From the NCBI GenBank assembly GCA_010909165.1, contig MU008155.1, positions 1,488,001 through 1,552,000 on the forward strand: 64,000 nucleotides of DNA, given 5' to 3'. The position numbers and the translations under genes are program-made. Origin of the DNA: Anthoceros angustus. Taxonomy: Eukaryota > Streptophyta > Anthocerotopsida > Anthocerotales > Anthocerotaceae. Below are positions 45,929 to 57,465 of the stretch, one piece after another (within the stretch, counting starts at the first letter, position 1; every line of letters begins with the position of its first letter). The notes under the pieces were generated by a model. It was not told the DNA's origin. It worked only from the letters and a program-made list of their open reading frames with translations, and did not search any database.

Positions 45929-46840
45929 AGTATGCTATACAATGTTTATGACAAGTGGGGAACAAGAGAAGGAGACTTTGTGAGATATATGAAGATCCAA
46001 TGGGGAGAGACTATAGATATGTGGTTGTGTAATGCTAGAATGTTGCCTCATGCAGGGCAACATAGAATGGTTACTACACCAATTAGTGAATGTGGTTGTC
46101 TGACATTATTGGTACCAGCACTTCACGAAAGAAGGGGGATACAGGCATAACAAGAAGCTGGAGGCTTTGGAACAAAGCGCTATGAAGGGTGCAAAAACTA
46201 TTTCTATGAGCTCAGTTATTTTACCGCATGCCGAAAATGTTGCTGCACATTGTTTGTCTTCATCGACCCCTAACTTGTGGTATGTGATTGAACATGTTTA
46301 TTCTCCTTGGGCTACATGCTCATGTCCAATGGGGAACAAAGGTTTCATCTGCAAGCATGTGGTGAAAGTTCAACAACTCCTTGGCATACACAAGGATGGT
46401 GCAGCAGCAGCTAGGCAAAATGGAAGAACAAATGGAGCGTATGTTGCTGAAAGTAGTGATACCAACAACTTGGCTATGGCTTTTTGGATGCAGGATCAAG
46501 AAGCTCCACACATTGTATTGCCTAGTAACCCCTTGGTGGCACCAATATGTAAGACACAATTGGAGATGGCAAAAGAAAAACGGTTGGATTTCACTAAAAC
46601 GGCATGTGCTAAAGTAAATGATACCGCATTTGAGCGTTCAGATTTAGCTTTTGGGATAGCCTGCATTATGGAGCAAACTCAGCGGGGGCGATTAGTAGCG
46701 CGGTCGAAGAACCTCAACGGAAACAAGTGTTGGAAACTTTTGGTGAGAATGAGGGCACGAACAGACTGAAACGATATGTTGGTTTGGAGGAAATTGTGTG
46801 TAAGAAGAAAAAGACGGTGAGGTGGAACATAGGCAGTTGA
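45929..46840 (+). pseudogene. MULE/FAR1-like transposase, 3' half with SWIM zinc finger
   Basis: The frame starting near 45,929 gives LYNVYDKWGTREGDFVRY and MLPHAGQ, then a frame change. The frame 46,167-46,769 carries the SWIM motif CSCPMGNKGFICKHVV (46,317-46,364; Cys, Cys, Cys, His in C-x-C...C-x-H spacing), which is characteristic of MULE and FAR1-related proteins. After another slip near 46,690 the sequence continues to KRYVGLEEIVCKKKKTV and a stop at about 46,840. Together with 27,144-28,136 this looks like one gene split by the copia insertion. The catalytic middle (from 'DATFGTN' to before LYNVYDKW) is missing from both halves. Confidence 0.75.
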
Positions 46841-47101
46841 TAAAGGGTGGATTGAATGATGGTGAAATAGGCTTTTGGTTTTAGAAGTGACCAATCCACT
46901 TTTGTAGGGTCTTTGAGAGGAGATAGCGAGATAGCACTCGGTTTGATCGGGTCAATTCGCTTTCGTCTTAGAAGGTCGAATCCACTCTTACGGTTTTAGA
47001 AGGTGAGAATTGCTCAATGCCAGAAGATGCACTATGTGACAACTCCTCCAAACCCGTGAGGAAACTTAAGCACTAAACCACATTGTAAGAGGTGCCCATT
47101 C
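46841..47101. other. Short gap, nothing recognised
   Basis: No coding or structural feature is visible between the MULE remnant and the legumain 3' end. Confidence 0.5.
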
Positions 47102-47872
47102 CTACCACCACCGATCATGTCGATCGAACATGCTTCGCCGCAGCCGCCACCTTCTCGGACCGAACCCAAAGTTGCACATGTTTGTGAAGGATCGCATGTG
47201 CTTCATGCCATACTGGGTTAGCGAGCCACACTCACTCTCGTAAGCCCGCACCTGCATTCATGCATCCAGACATCCAGATTAACCTCAAATCTTTATGAAA
47301 GAGAAAACGAAACATTACGAAGACTCCACCGCCGGCCACTTACCACGGCCTTGAGGCACTGCCAGTCGTCGACAAGAGGCAAGGCTGGCTTTCGTAATGC
47401 CGCCAACATTTCAGGCCCCCACTCAGACCCGAAGACCAGCTTCCCCATCAAGTTGACACTGGAGTCGATGTGTGCATGCTGAGACATCATTCTTGCCATG
47501 TTCTGAGCAGCTTTCACTTTGTTCGTCGGCCCTTTTGGTGAATGCTTATACTGGAAAATCAGTCGCAAAGGGGACAAGGAAGAGAAGGATCGATGTCAGA
47601 CATGCAAAAACCAATTACCCTTGTCCCTTCCAAAGTTCACTGCAAATCCACATGAAGAGTAATGATGCTTGTACCTTGTGCCAATAATACAGCAAATCAA
47701 CATGATGTTGATTCACAGATGACTCCCAATGATTGTTCCAAATGCCCATGTCCACAAGTTAGACTCACGTGCTCAGATTCAAAGGGTCATAGCCTAAGAA
47801 GAGATAATTTGTCGACAGCATCACATGTGAGCCAGATCTGTAAGTGTTGTCATTCGAGGTCCTCTTCTTCAC
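47102..47872 (-). pseudogene. Legumain / vacuolar processing enzyme, 3' exons only
   Basis: Legumains are vacuolar Cys proteases (family C13) that cut after Asn. Four minus-strand exon-like blocks match the legumain C-terminal prodomain in order: 47,872-47,769 (VKKRTSNDNTYRSGSHVM), a block ending at 47,675 (VNQHHVDLLYYWHK before GTACAAG), 47,550-47,344 (SPKGPTNKVKAAQ ... GPEMLAALRKPALPLVDDW), and 47,251-47,102 ([20 protein letters not shown] to a TAG). The 207-nt third exon has clear CAG and GTAAGT borders and joins the last in phase 0. The junction of the first two blocks does not keep frame. The catalytic His/Cys exons should lie above 47,873 but only repeat-like sequence is there. The gene is therefore truncated or its 5' exons are far away. 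Confidence 0.75.
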
Positions 47873-49902
47873 CTGTCAAAGAAGAGGAACACCAACAAGG
47901 ACATGAGCGCAAATGAGTCCTACAATTGAAGGAACAGTATCGTGTCTCTCAAAACTAACAAGAGGACATGAGATGCGAGTTTCTGCACTCACTATGAGGT
48001 ACTGATCTACATGAGGCGTGAATCCACATGGTCTCTCATGAACATAGTTTTAGGCCTGGTCTCCGTGATCCGCACCAAAAGAATTGGGCGTCTTGTCGCA
48101 TCTGCACCGCTTTTAGATCGGTTCACCGCGATGAGAAGTGCATAGCTTTGAAAACCGATTTGAAACTCGGACTTCAAACCGACGGGTTTGAAACCTTTCA
48201 TCCGGGTATGGAAAGCCGGGTATGGAAATGGGCATGTAGAACGGGTAAAACCCGAGTATGCAACGGGAACCACAAAACTGATGTTGCTGCTATGTCGTGT
48301 ATGTCGATATGAAGCCACGGTACATCGGGTTGCGCATCCGCACGGTCGGCCAATCAGATTTTTAATGGCCATCGGGTATCGATGGGAAAGCCTATCATGG
48401 AGCCCTCACCTAGGCTGCCATACGCGCAAGAGGCCGATCGCATAACGGGCCCAAAAGGGCCTCTAATGCCCCGGCCGACTGCATCCCGGAGACGGGCAGC
48501 CGAAAGCCGGAGCTTGGGGAGCCCCGAGCATGCCCGGGCAAGAGGCCCTGAACACGGCGGGGCAGGACAGCCCCTCAGAGAAGCGCCCCCCTTGCAACCG
48601 GGCCCCACCTCATGCACACATGGGCATGCGAATTAGCAAATCCGCCCGCGACACCCGGCCCCGCCTGCACGCGAACACCCGACCGTCAGCACATCTGAGC
48701 TCCTCCGTTACCACCGCTCCGCTTTTCCCCGCTGAACAATGACATAAAAAAAAAAGGAGGTCCCAAGAGGATAACAAGGTGGAGGGTTGGTTTCCAAACC
48801 TGACTCTAACAAGGGGCCCAAAAAGTATAACAAGATACCAAAATTTCAACATAATTGCAACATCAAAGGGTCCAAATTTGAACATACAGTGTAACATGGC
48901 TGCCTTTTTTTAATAGGACCTAAATTTAAAGCAAAACCATGCGATGACAGCTGAAACAATTCCCTTCCACATACCGCTTCCACTCTCACAACACAAAACC
49001 TTCCTCTGCATCTGCTCCGGAGGAGGAGGCAAAACAGCTCCATTGTTAGCCGGCTTGCTTATATCCTCCTCCGCGAAGGTGTAGAGGCCGTTAATCTTGC
49101 CTCCCTCGTACGCTTAGAAGATCTTGCCATCATGCTCGTCGTTGGAGAAATCGAGCCCTTCGTTGAAGTCGAGCCCTTAGTGGCCGAAGGGCGAGTGCAG
49201 ACCATCGGGCTCCATAAGATGGTCCGTGGTCTCTGGGAACCAATATGGAGTGCTATGAAGGATTCAAATCGGCCAGATGGTTGCCGCGATCCTTCGGATA
49301 CGAGCCCGAGCTGACCGTCGTGTAGGTCGCCATGCCCGCACATGGCGTCACAGCCAGCTCCTGCTCGCGGTTGTGAGCCCCGGTCACGTGCCGACCTGGG
49401 GCTCCAGTTGGCTGTGTCGGCCACGCTGGAGTTTCAACTCCGTGAACACAGCCAGCTGGAATGTCCCTATCTGGACTTAACCAGCTGGAGTGTCAAGTAC
49501 GGACATCACAGAAAAACGAAGGGGGGTGAAACTTGTGGATGTCCCAAACGGCACGCCATACGCTACCTTGTGCCTAACTTTCTTGTTTCTTCTCAGGAGT
49601 CTTTGCCTGGTGTAGTGTCGTCACTACTGTCCAAACTCTGAACTTCTGACCTCCGGTGAAAGCTTCCGTGGGTGACTCGCAACCCCAGACCTCGTCTGCG
49701 ATTAGATTTATGCAGCGTCTAGACCTTGTTTGTAATCGCGAAGCTGCTTACAAGATGGTCTCGTGGAAAGTGTGTGGCACCTACTTCACCAGCTCCGAGG
49801 AAATGGAGGAGGCAGGACCATACAGGCTCGGCCTCCAGGCAAGCTTAAATGGGAGGAGGAGTTTCTGTATTTTCACACCGAGCAGCAGGAGGCCAAGGCA
49901 GA
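47873..49902. other. Intergenic; repeat-like and GC-rich blocks
   Basis: 48,120-48,280 contains short internal repeats (GGGTATGGAAA twice, several GGGTTTGAAA/GATTTGAAA). 48,430-48,740 is GC-rich and ends in an A10 run. On the minus strand 49,170-49,070 translates to FSNDEHDGKIF, a stop, then AYEGGKINGLYTFAEED, which looks coding but is unassigned. The final 200 bp should contain the promoter and 5' UTR of the aldo-keto reductase. Confidence 0.4.
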
Positions 49903-51312
49903 ATGGCTTCAGCTCCAGCAGTCCTGTCCTTCAAGCTTAATTCCGGCGAACTAATCCCAGCCATCGGGCTAGGGATGGGTCTTGACGTTGGAGGAACCGC
50001 GGATGCGGAGGCTGTGGCTCAGGGTATCTTGTCTGCCATTGAGGTAACAACGGAACCATCCAACCACTCTCTTCTTAGCATCCGGAAATCGTCTGCTGCA
50101 AATGACTTGACGGTTAGTTTGTGTCTGCAAGGCGGGGAGATTTGCTGAATTGATGATGTGACTGTGGGAGATGGGGTTTGGCTGTTCCAAGGTTGGGTAC
50201 AGGCACATCGACACTGCAGCCATGTACGGTACTGAGGCAGGAATCGGTCAAGGCTTAGCTGAAGCCTTCCGCAGGGGCCTTGTGAAGCGGGAGGATGTTT
50301 TTGTGACCACAAAACTTCACATGAGGGACTTCGAGCCAGAGGATGCTCGAATAGCCTTGAACACATCTCTTGCGTAAGCTTCCAAGTGAATGTTCTACAA
50401 GTTCCCGTTCATGATATGACGCTTTTCCTAATTTGTTGACTGGGTTGGCAGCAAGCTTCAGCTGGATTATGTGGACCTTTACTTGATGCATTGGCCACTG
50501 AAGCTCAAAAAGGAGTTCCAATTTCCACTGAAAACAGAGCACCTTCCCCCAGACAATGACCTGCTTCCGACTTGGAGAGCCTTAGAGAGCTTTCAGCGGG
50601 AAGGGCTGGTGAAATCCATTGGAGTGTCCAATTTCACTGTGGAAAAGCTTGAGGCGTTGCATCCCCATGTCAGCATCGTACCAGCTGTGAACCAGGTCCA
50701 CACGCTTGATGGCCCCCCCCCCTCCATCTGCTATTATTTATGCAGTCCTGAAGGCTTATGCTTCGCTAGCTAGCGTTCCTAGATTCCTGACCCTCTCAGG
50801 TGCTGACATGAAGGTTGAGCTCAGCACAAACTGGCAGCAGAGGAAGCTGAAGGAGTACTGCGACCGAAAGGGGATTCACCTCACTGGCTACTCCCCGCTT
50901 GGTGCACCTGGAAAGCGGTACGGAAAATCCGCACTGGACAACCCTGTTGTCAAGGAGCTGGCAGAAAAGCATCACAAGACTCCCGCTCAGGTATAACGCA
51001 TGTCAATTACTGTAACCAGGTGCCTGGCATGGTTTGGTCATGTGACGTACCTTTCACTAATCGGTTTCGCTTGTGTAATTTGATCAGGTGGTTCTGCGGT
51101 GGGCTGTGACATATGGGGTCTCTGTGGTGCCCCATAGCTCCAAGAAGCACAGGCTGATTGAAAACTTTGGCATCTTCGACTGGAATTTGTCAGACGAAGA
51201 TCTTGATAGAATAGCCAGCTTGGAGCAGAAACGAATGCTGTTGGGGGACTTTTTTCTCCACCCGGACGGTCCCTACAAGACGCTTGAGCAACTGTGGGAT
51301 GGGGACCTCTGA
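49903..51312 (+). CDS. NADPH-dependent aldo-keto reductase, 5 exons, intact
   Basis: Exons 49,903-50,043, 50,192-50,373, 50,452-50,695, 50,814-50,990 and 51,088-51,312 join in frame to 322 residues, the usual length. The protein is a (beta/alpha)8 barrel that reduces carbonyls with NADPH in the cytosol. The catalytic tetrad is complete: Asp54 and Tyr59 (HIDTAAMYG), Lys88 (VTTKLHM) and His121 (LYLMHWP). [22 protein letters not shown] across the third splice, GYSPLGAPG and [15 protein letters not shown] (cofactor-binding) are in place. Sequence style suggests plant group AKR4, but the substrate cannot be inferred. Two acceptors are AAG rather than CAG. The third intron contains a C10 run (50,713-50,722). 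The start ATG sits in AGAATGGCTTC with Ala second, and gives the canonical N-terminus [15 protein letters not shown]. Confidence 0.92.
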
Positions 51313-52039
51313 TGAGACAAGACTCGAGTCGACAACACGTAGAGATTTTTGTCTCTGTACAAAAAGGGTCCGTACATGCTGTTATGCATGTATGGACATC
51401 CATCATCCTGGTATCGAAGTTTAGTAAAAATTGTTTTCCTGTCCATTTGTTACACACTTTGAAACGACTGCATACGTTCGGTTCCCGCCAATAAACAAAA
51501 CTCGAGTAGCGGCGGGGCATCTTCTAGGGAAGAAAATGAAGACATACGTGCCGCTGCCGAAGGATGTGACGACCTAAGACGGATGCGTGGAGCTGGAAGT
51601 ATGTAGGCGGAGACGCTTTTGCTGCCCCCTGTGTGTTGGTGAGGGACTAGCTATTCATTATAAGGACAATTCGGCATTTGGCAGAGAAAGGGCACAGCGG
51701 GGTCGGAGAGATACCTTGAACATAGATGGACCCTGGCAGGCTGATGGCCGGCCTGGATTCTCGAATCCTTGGCGGAGGGGAGTGTGACGCAGAAATTGCA
51801 GCCTGCCCTAGCTAGCGCAGGAGGAGCACGCTGTCCGTCGACAAATGGCACGCCCCGTTCTCTGCGGAAGAGGAGCACTGCCGGTGTGGATGTCATGGAA
51901 GCCTTTGCAACTCATGTCCGCGCATCTGGTTTAATGTGCTTTTGAAGCAACAGCCGTACGCTACTACAGTATGAGGTTTCGTCACGCTGGCTTGCTTATG
52001 TGAGCTGAGGGGTCGTGGTCCGGTTGGTCAGAGGAGATG
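51313..52039. other. 3' UTR and spacer after the aldo-keto reductase
   Basis: No gene is recognised. AATAAA at about 51,490 (GCCAATAAACAAAAC) is a plausible polyadenylation signal some 180 bp after the stop. Confidence 0.5.
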
Positions 52040-53200
52040 GTTATTACCGGCCGCACCACCGAATTGGAGGAAGTGAAAGTTGAAGCTGTTTTTGAGACTC
52101 GTAAATACTTGGAAAGCAAGAATGTTTGAGGCCACTTTTGAGTCGCTCTGCTGTACAAAGAGCGGGCTAAGCTTGAGCAGTTTGCAGGTATTGCATTTGT
52201 CGTTTCTGTATCTGGGAATGCTGGTTAGTGGCAGGCGGCAAGAAGTGCGCCATGACCATGGTGCTGCCAAGCTTTTGGCTTAATCTCGTGGGGCATCTGG
52301 CAGTTGGAAATGTTTGTAGAACGATACTGCACTGTGCTTCTGGAAGCACATTCTATTCTCAGCAAGTCCCATTTCCTTGGTCAGTGTGTCTGAAACCACA
52401 GGTCGTGGCCTCGTGTCGTTGGTTTCGTGGAAGTGCATCTATTGGGCCCACTGTGTCAGCAAGTCCCATTTCCTTGGCCTCCGTGTCTGAAACCACAGCT
52501 CGTCGCCTCGTGTCGTCGGCTTCGTGCACTCTTGGTTGTGTGCTTCTTTCTGTCCCAGGCTGCGTCGGTTGGTTACTGTGGAGTCTCCAAGTTGTACTTG
52601 GACACACAACCAAGAGTTCTTGAAGAAGCGCTTTTGGAACTGCATCAGAAAGGTCTGAGGAATTGAAGCAGCATTGGTGCCTCACACAGAGATGAGTCTT
52701 TTTTACATACTTGCCCGATCATTTCCATGACGGAAATCCGTCCTGACGTTTGCCCCGTGTGAGACGGAAGCCTGTGACAAATCTCTCTCCACAGTGCTAG
52801 CCCAGGCATTGTCAGAGTTCCAGTACAACAACCGCTCCAGGACAGGACTGCAGACGAACAGGAGGACAAATACCTGGAACAGGTTAGAGGGAAGTTCTGT
52901 GGAATCGGATGACAAAAGTTGACAAACTCGTCCTGAAAGTAAATCCAGACTGCAAGTTCCCAGCTGCATTTACGATGTCCATGTGGTGCTAGCAGCACGT
53001 GCTCTTGCACGCCCTTCTCGCCAGAAGAATGGGAGGAAGCTTCTGTAGAACTACGAGTGCTGTGTGACGTTAGGTTCCTTTTTGTCTCTAGTCAATGTTT
53101 TGCCAACGATGCCGAGATGTTGACTCATCGAGTATTATATCACTGGGGCTGAAGCGGGACTTTGTGCCGAGGGAAAGAGCCGCCAGGAGCAAAAAAGAAG
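52040..53200 (+). repeat. Outlying copy of the P450-array spacer, with a 97-bp tandem repeat
   Basis: 52,040-52,290 matches the spacers after the first and second P450 genes (about 55,800-56,030 and 61,420-61,650), sharing AAGTTGAAGCTGTTTTTGAG and AAGAGCGGGCTAAGCTT. 52,335-52,480 shares CTTCTGGAAGCACAT and TGGGCCCACTSTGTCAGCAA with the pseudogene tails. Within it, AGCAAGTCCCATTTCCTTGG recurs at 52,361 and 52,458, a 97-bp period. This appears to be the edge of an older array unit from which the P450 body is gone. The part 52,600-53,200 carries the upstream region of the first gene, with a CACGTG at 52,996-53,001. Confidence 0.65.
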
Positions 53201-55261
53201 ATGGATGGGTCACAATTGCACGGGCTGCTTCCATCTGCCACAACACTTCTTTTCTTGGCCTGCGCCGGGCTGGTGATATGGGTGTTTGCGAGGACCGTGG
53301 TGACTCCATGGAGGGAGTGGATTTTCTACAGGAAGCAGGGAATCAAGGGCCCCCCCTTCAGACCGCTCCTGGGCAACTTTCTGGAGCTGCGCAAAATCCG
53401 AGGAGCACCCCGTCCTCCCAGTTCCATCGACCACACTCGGTTCGTGGAGGCATCCAGCCCGTACCTGATTCACTGGGCTAACACATATGCCCCAGGTGTC
53501 CTCGAGCTTGCAGACTCCAAACCGAGCAATCAGCACAGACTGTCCGTGGTTGGATGATCGTGTTGTGAAGCTTACATGTTTGCCGTTCATGCGCAGGACA
53601 ACAGCGCTTGCTGTTTCAGACTCTGAACACTACGAATGTCATCCTGTGGGATGCCAGTTTGGCGAGGGACTTTCTCTCAAAACACAGTCTCTACAAGAAG
53701 TCTGCCCTGTCAAAGCTAGTGACAGAGAAATTAACAGGGAAGGGTCTCGTGGTGCTGGACACAGATGAGTGGGCACTGCACCGCAAAATTCTGAACCCCG
53801 GCTTCCGCCTCCACTTCCTGAAGGTACTTTGCAAGTGCCTGCTTCTCCTGAGTGCCAAGTTGGTATGATGGAGAAGCACTGACTGTTTGCAGGGGAACTT
53901 GTGCATATTTGCCCTTGCCCATTCTCTACTGGTTTCAGGGATTTCATGACTACATGACAGAGGCAGGCAAGGAGCTGGTGCAGGACTGGTTGCAAGAAGT
54001 GCATAAAGGGGATGGCTCTGCAGAGCTCCAGATCAGCGCCGGAGTCAGGAAGGCATCTCTGGACATCATAGCGCGGGCGGTATTTGGTGCAAATGTGGCT
54101 GGCAGCATACCTGTGAGCATTGCTCGGAAGGTCTTCGAGACTCTTCAGGAACGCGTGGACGTTATAGTGCGTAACGTATTCACTTTGAGTACCTTGGTCC
54201 CAGCACTCCGGTAAAGACGGTCAAGACTTCGAAGAATGTATCAATTCATTCTACATTTCAAGATTCTGCAGGGACATCTCTGTGGATTCAGACTCATGAC
54301 CATCGCTGGCTGGTGCTGCAGACTGTTCTTAGAGACAAAGGAAGAGAAGAAGTCAGCCAGAGATAATCGCTTCATCGATGACCTACTCAAGGAGATTGTG
54401 GATGCTCGTATCAAAGCTGTTGAGTCGGCTTACACAAAGGACAGCCCAGCCCTTGACAGCGAAGAGAACCATGGCGGCCATGATCTGCTGGGGCTCATGG
54501 TGGACGCCATGTTGAGGGGCAGCAAGACCATGGCCAGGGCACAGGTGCTGGAAGAGTGTCGGACCCTTTTTGTGGCTGGACAGGCCACAACAGCCGCTCT
54601 TGTTACATGGACTCTGCTGATGCTTGCTCATCACCCAGACTGGCAGCACAAGGTCCGGGAGGAAGTGATACAAGTCACTGGCAACACTGGCGTACTTGAG
54701 GCCCACAGCATGGACAAGCTCCGCATTGTAAGTTGCGCTTGAAAACAATGGACCCATCATCCCCGTGGCCACGTGCAGATTCTCTGTGCTTACCTGGTAG
54801 GATCCTGTCTGACATGGACTTGGACAACGCAGATGGGAATGGTCCTGAACGAGGTGCTCCGGCTGTTCCCCCCAGCAAGTACGGTGCCACGGGAGGCTGT
54901 TGTAAGGCACAAGATTGGCGACCTCGAGATCTTGCCTGGGACCGACGTCACCTTCCACTTAGCCTTGATCCATGGATGCGAAAAGTACTGGGAGGATCCT
55001 TGTGCATTCAAGCCGGAGCGGTTCGAACGCGGAATCGCTGCAGCCGCTCTGAACAAAGCCGATGCTTTCTTCCCTTTCAGTGGAGGTGGTCGAGTCTGCA
55101 TTGGACAGAACTTCGCTTTGTTGGCAGCCAAGAATCTTGTGGCCTCTGTTGTGCATCGGTTCAGCCTTCGTGTGTCCCCCAATTATCAGCATATCATTAG
55201 CGATGGTTCCCTTTCAGGCAGCAGCTTTGTGTGTCTGGTGGTACAAGAGTTGAAGAGTTGA
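53201..55261 (+). CDS. Cytochrome P450, CYP72-clan-like, copy 1, intact
   Basis: Five exons (53,201-53,495; 53,597-53,823; 53,939-54,210; 54,322-54,727; 54,833-55,261) join in frame to 542 residues. P450s are ER-anchored, heme-thiolate monooxygenases. An N-terminal membrane helix (about residues 12-30) and a Pro-rich hinge (GIKGPPFRPLLGN) are present. The I-helix reads VAGQATTAALVTW with Ala353 where an acidic residue (or Gln in some clan members) is usual. E407 and R410 form ExxR in NEVLRLFPP. PERF is 461-464. The heme loop FSGGGRVCIG has Cys489. Motif spelling such as HPDWQHKVREEV fits the CYP72 clan; family and substrate are unknown. All introns are GT-AG and about 100-115 nt. The start Met is the conserved MDGS of all copies. 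Confidence 0.92.
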
Positions 55262-56525
55262 TTGTCTGGCCAGGTCGTATCATGAACGTGAACGTCAATT
55301 CATCTCTGCAGCAAAGTGCATAAATCAGAGGACATCTGTTGTCAGAGCCTGCTCTGATCGTGAAAGAATGGAGGCTACGCTTCCAACTGAAGACAAGTTT
55401 CTCTAATGCTGAGGAGGTCATACAAAATTCCTACATGCATCTGTACGTTGCAACGGCGTGAGGCGAGTGGGACTTTTTACTTTAGGAAAGGGTGTTCTCA
55501 CGCAGCCATGGATACATGGATGCCTTAGTTGTTCTTTCTTTTAGAGACGTTTCCGGGGCTTTATAGATGAGGAGATACAGCCCAGCCCCGTCTCAATAGT
55601 TCTTTCCATTCATAATGCACGCAACGTTTGCTTCTCTACACAGAGTACGTGGGACTTTCAAGCTTCCACGGATTAGGGCCACGGTACAATGGCAATTGAA
55701 AACAAACATCCACAGCAGAGGTCAGGTAGGTCAGTTTCAGGAGCGACGGTGAAGATTGTGTCTACTTGCTACGCATAAACTCGCAATGTGGTGGCAGCTT
55801 CTTCCAGCCGCACCAACGGATTGCAGGAACTGAAAGTTGAAGCTGTTTTTGAGACTTGTAAATTCTTGGAAAGCAGGAATGTTGGATAGCAATTTTGAGT
55901 TGCCCAGCGATCCAAAGAGCGGGCTAAGCTTAAGCATGCAGGTATTGCGTTTGTGGTTCTGCCCCTGGAAATGAGGTGGTAAGTGGCTGGCGGGAAGAAG
56001 TGCACCACGGGCATGGTGCTGACAAGGATCAGCAGCCGAAGAAAGGGGGAAAACGCATCCAGGACCAATACCGTGGACATCGGTACCGAAGTTTTCGAGG
56101 GTCTGAGCGCTTCTTGTTGCTAGCAGCCCAACCGCAGATTGTTGCTCCCAGTTATTGGCCAGTGAGACTGCTGTCTAACCTCAAGGGAAGCATGTCCAAG
56201 TTATTGAGAACTTTCGGATGTTGGGAACGTCCAGATTCTGAAGCCATTTAAATGTCTTAATTGCCACTGCAGTGTGCAGCGAAGTACAGAAGTCGAGAGG
56301 AATGCACGATGCTGGTCCTCTGTCTCTTTTAGGTACCTACTTACAAGTTGAGCACAGCTTGCCAGAGGACGGCTTCACAAATCAATCAGCTCATCCTGCT
56401 CCCGCTTTCAAACAAGAGGCTCCTACACCTCCATCACGTAGGCTTTTAAAACATCTAAGAACTGCAGCTGGAAACGATTGTGGGCAAGAAATGATGCCCT
56501 GCATCGTCACTGTCTTGTGTTGCAG
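55262..56525 (+). other. Spacer after P450 copy 1
   Basis: This 1.26-kb spacer is nearly identical to 60,886-62,145. It has no P450 exons. An in-frame plus-strand stretch (55,976-56,251) is also conserved in the second spacer but matches no family. Conservation here reflects the recent duplication. Confidence 0.7.
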
Positions 56526-57460
56526 GATATTCTTAGAGACAAAGGAAGAGAAGAAGTCAGCCAGAGACGATCGCTTCATCGATGACCTACTCTAGGAGAT
56601 TGTGGATGCTCGCATCAAAGCTGTTGAGTCAGCTTACACAGGCAGCCCAGCACGATCTGCCGGGGCTCATGGTGGACGCCATGTTGAGGCGAGACCATGA
56701 CCAGGGTACAGGTGCTGCACGAGCGTCGGGCCCTTTTGAGAGGAGGCGTACTTGAGGCCCACAGCATGGACAAGCTCCGCATTGTAAACAATGGACCCAT
56801 CATTCCTGTGGCCATGTGCAGATTCTAGTAGGATCCTGTCTGACATGTTCTTGAACAACGCAGATGGAATGGTCCTGAACGAGGTGCTCCGGCTGTTACC
56901 TCCTGCAAGCACGGTGCCACGGGAGGCTGTTGTAAGGCACAAGATTGGCGGCCTCAGATTTTGCTTGGGACCGACGTCACCTTCTTCATAGCGTTGATGC
57001 ATGTGTGAGAAGCATTGGGACGATCCTCTTGCATTCAAGCCGGAACGGTTCCAGCACGGAATCGCTGCAGTCCATCGACAGCAGTTCCCACCAGGGGTTT
57101 ACTGGTTGACAGAATGGACCCAACAGGTGTGCTTCTGGAAGCACATCTACTGGGCCCACTCTGTCAGCAAGTTCCATCTCCTGTACGAACTTGGGACGCA
57201 ACCTGGGACCCATTGCGGCTATTATCTCGAGACGTCCAACATTTCGGCAGCGTCGACACATTGGGTGGGACATAGAACCAATCGTCACCAGCACATTCGT
57301 CGTTCCGTATTACAACCCACAACACAAGCGAAGCTTCCCTGTTTCTTCTAGCGAGCCGGGAGTACAAGAGCACAGCATTACGTGGACCTCGTAAACTCAC
57401 AGTTTGGATTTACTCCAAGCACGTGTTTGTCTCGTCCACAACACTTCCCTCCGGACTGTT
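56526..57460 (+). pseudogene. P450 pseudogene 1, exon 4-5 remnant
   Basis: Exon-4 sequence starts after TTGCAG (FLETKEEKKSARDDRFIDDLL), then hits TAG at 56,593-56,595 where the working genes have AAG. The I-helix segment is deleted, and GGCGTACTTGAGGCCCACAG follows almost directly. The exon-4 splice donor is damaged (GTAAAC). Exon 5 begins MVLNEVLRLLPPASTVPREA but has frame slips and breaks off after the PERF-type region. The heme-binding loop is missing and replaced by CTTCTGGAAGCACATCTACT-type spacer sequence. Exons 1-3 are absent. The protein could not bind heme. Confidence 0.88.
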
Positions 57461-57465
57461 CAGGT

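Noticed and set aside
50713-50722. C10 run in intron 3 of the aldo-keto reductase as a frameshift
   Set aside because: It lies inside an intron; exon phases on both sides are consistent.
52996-53001. CACGTG upstream of P450 copy 1 as a defined promoter element
   Set aside because: A single 6-mer about 200 bp upstream without a nearby TATA box is not enough for a separate regulatory feature.
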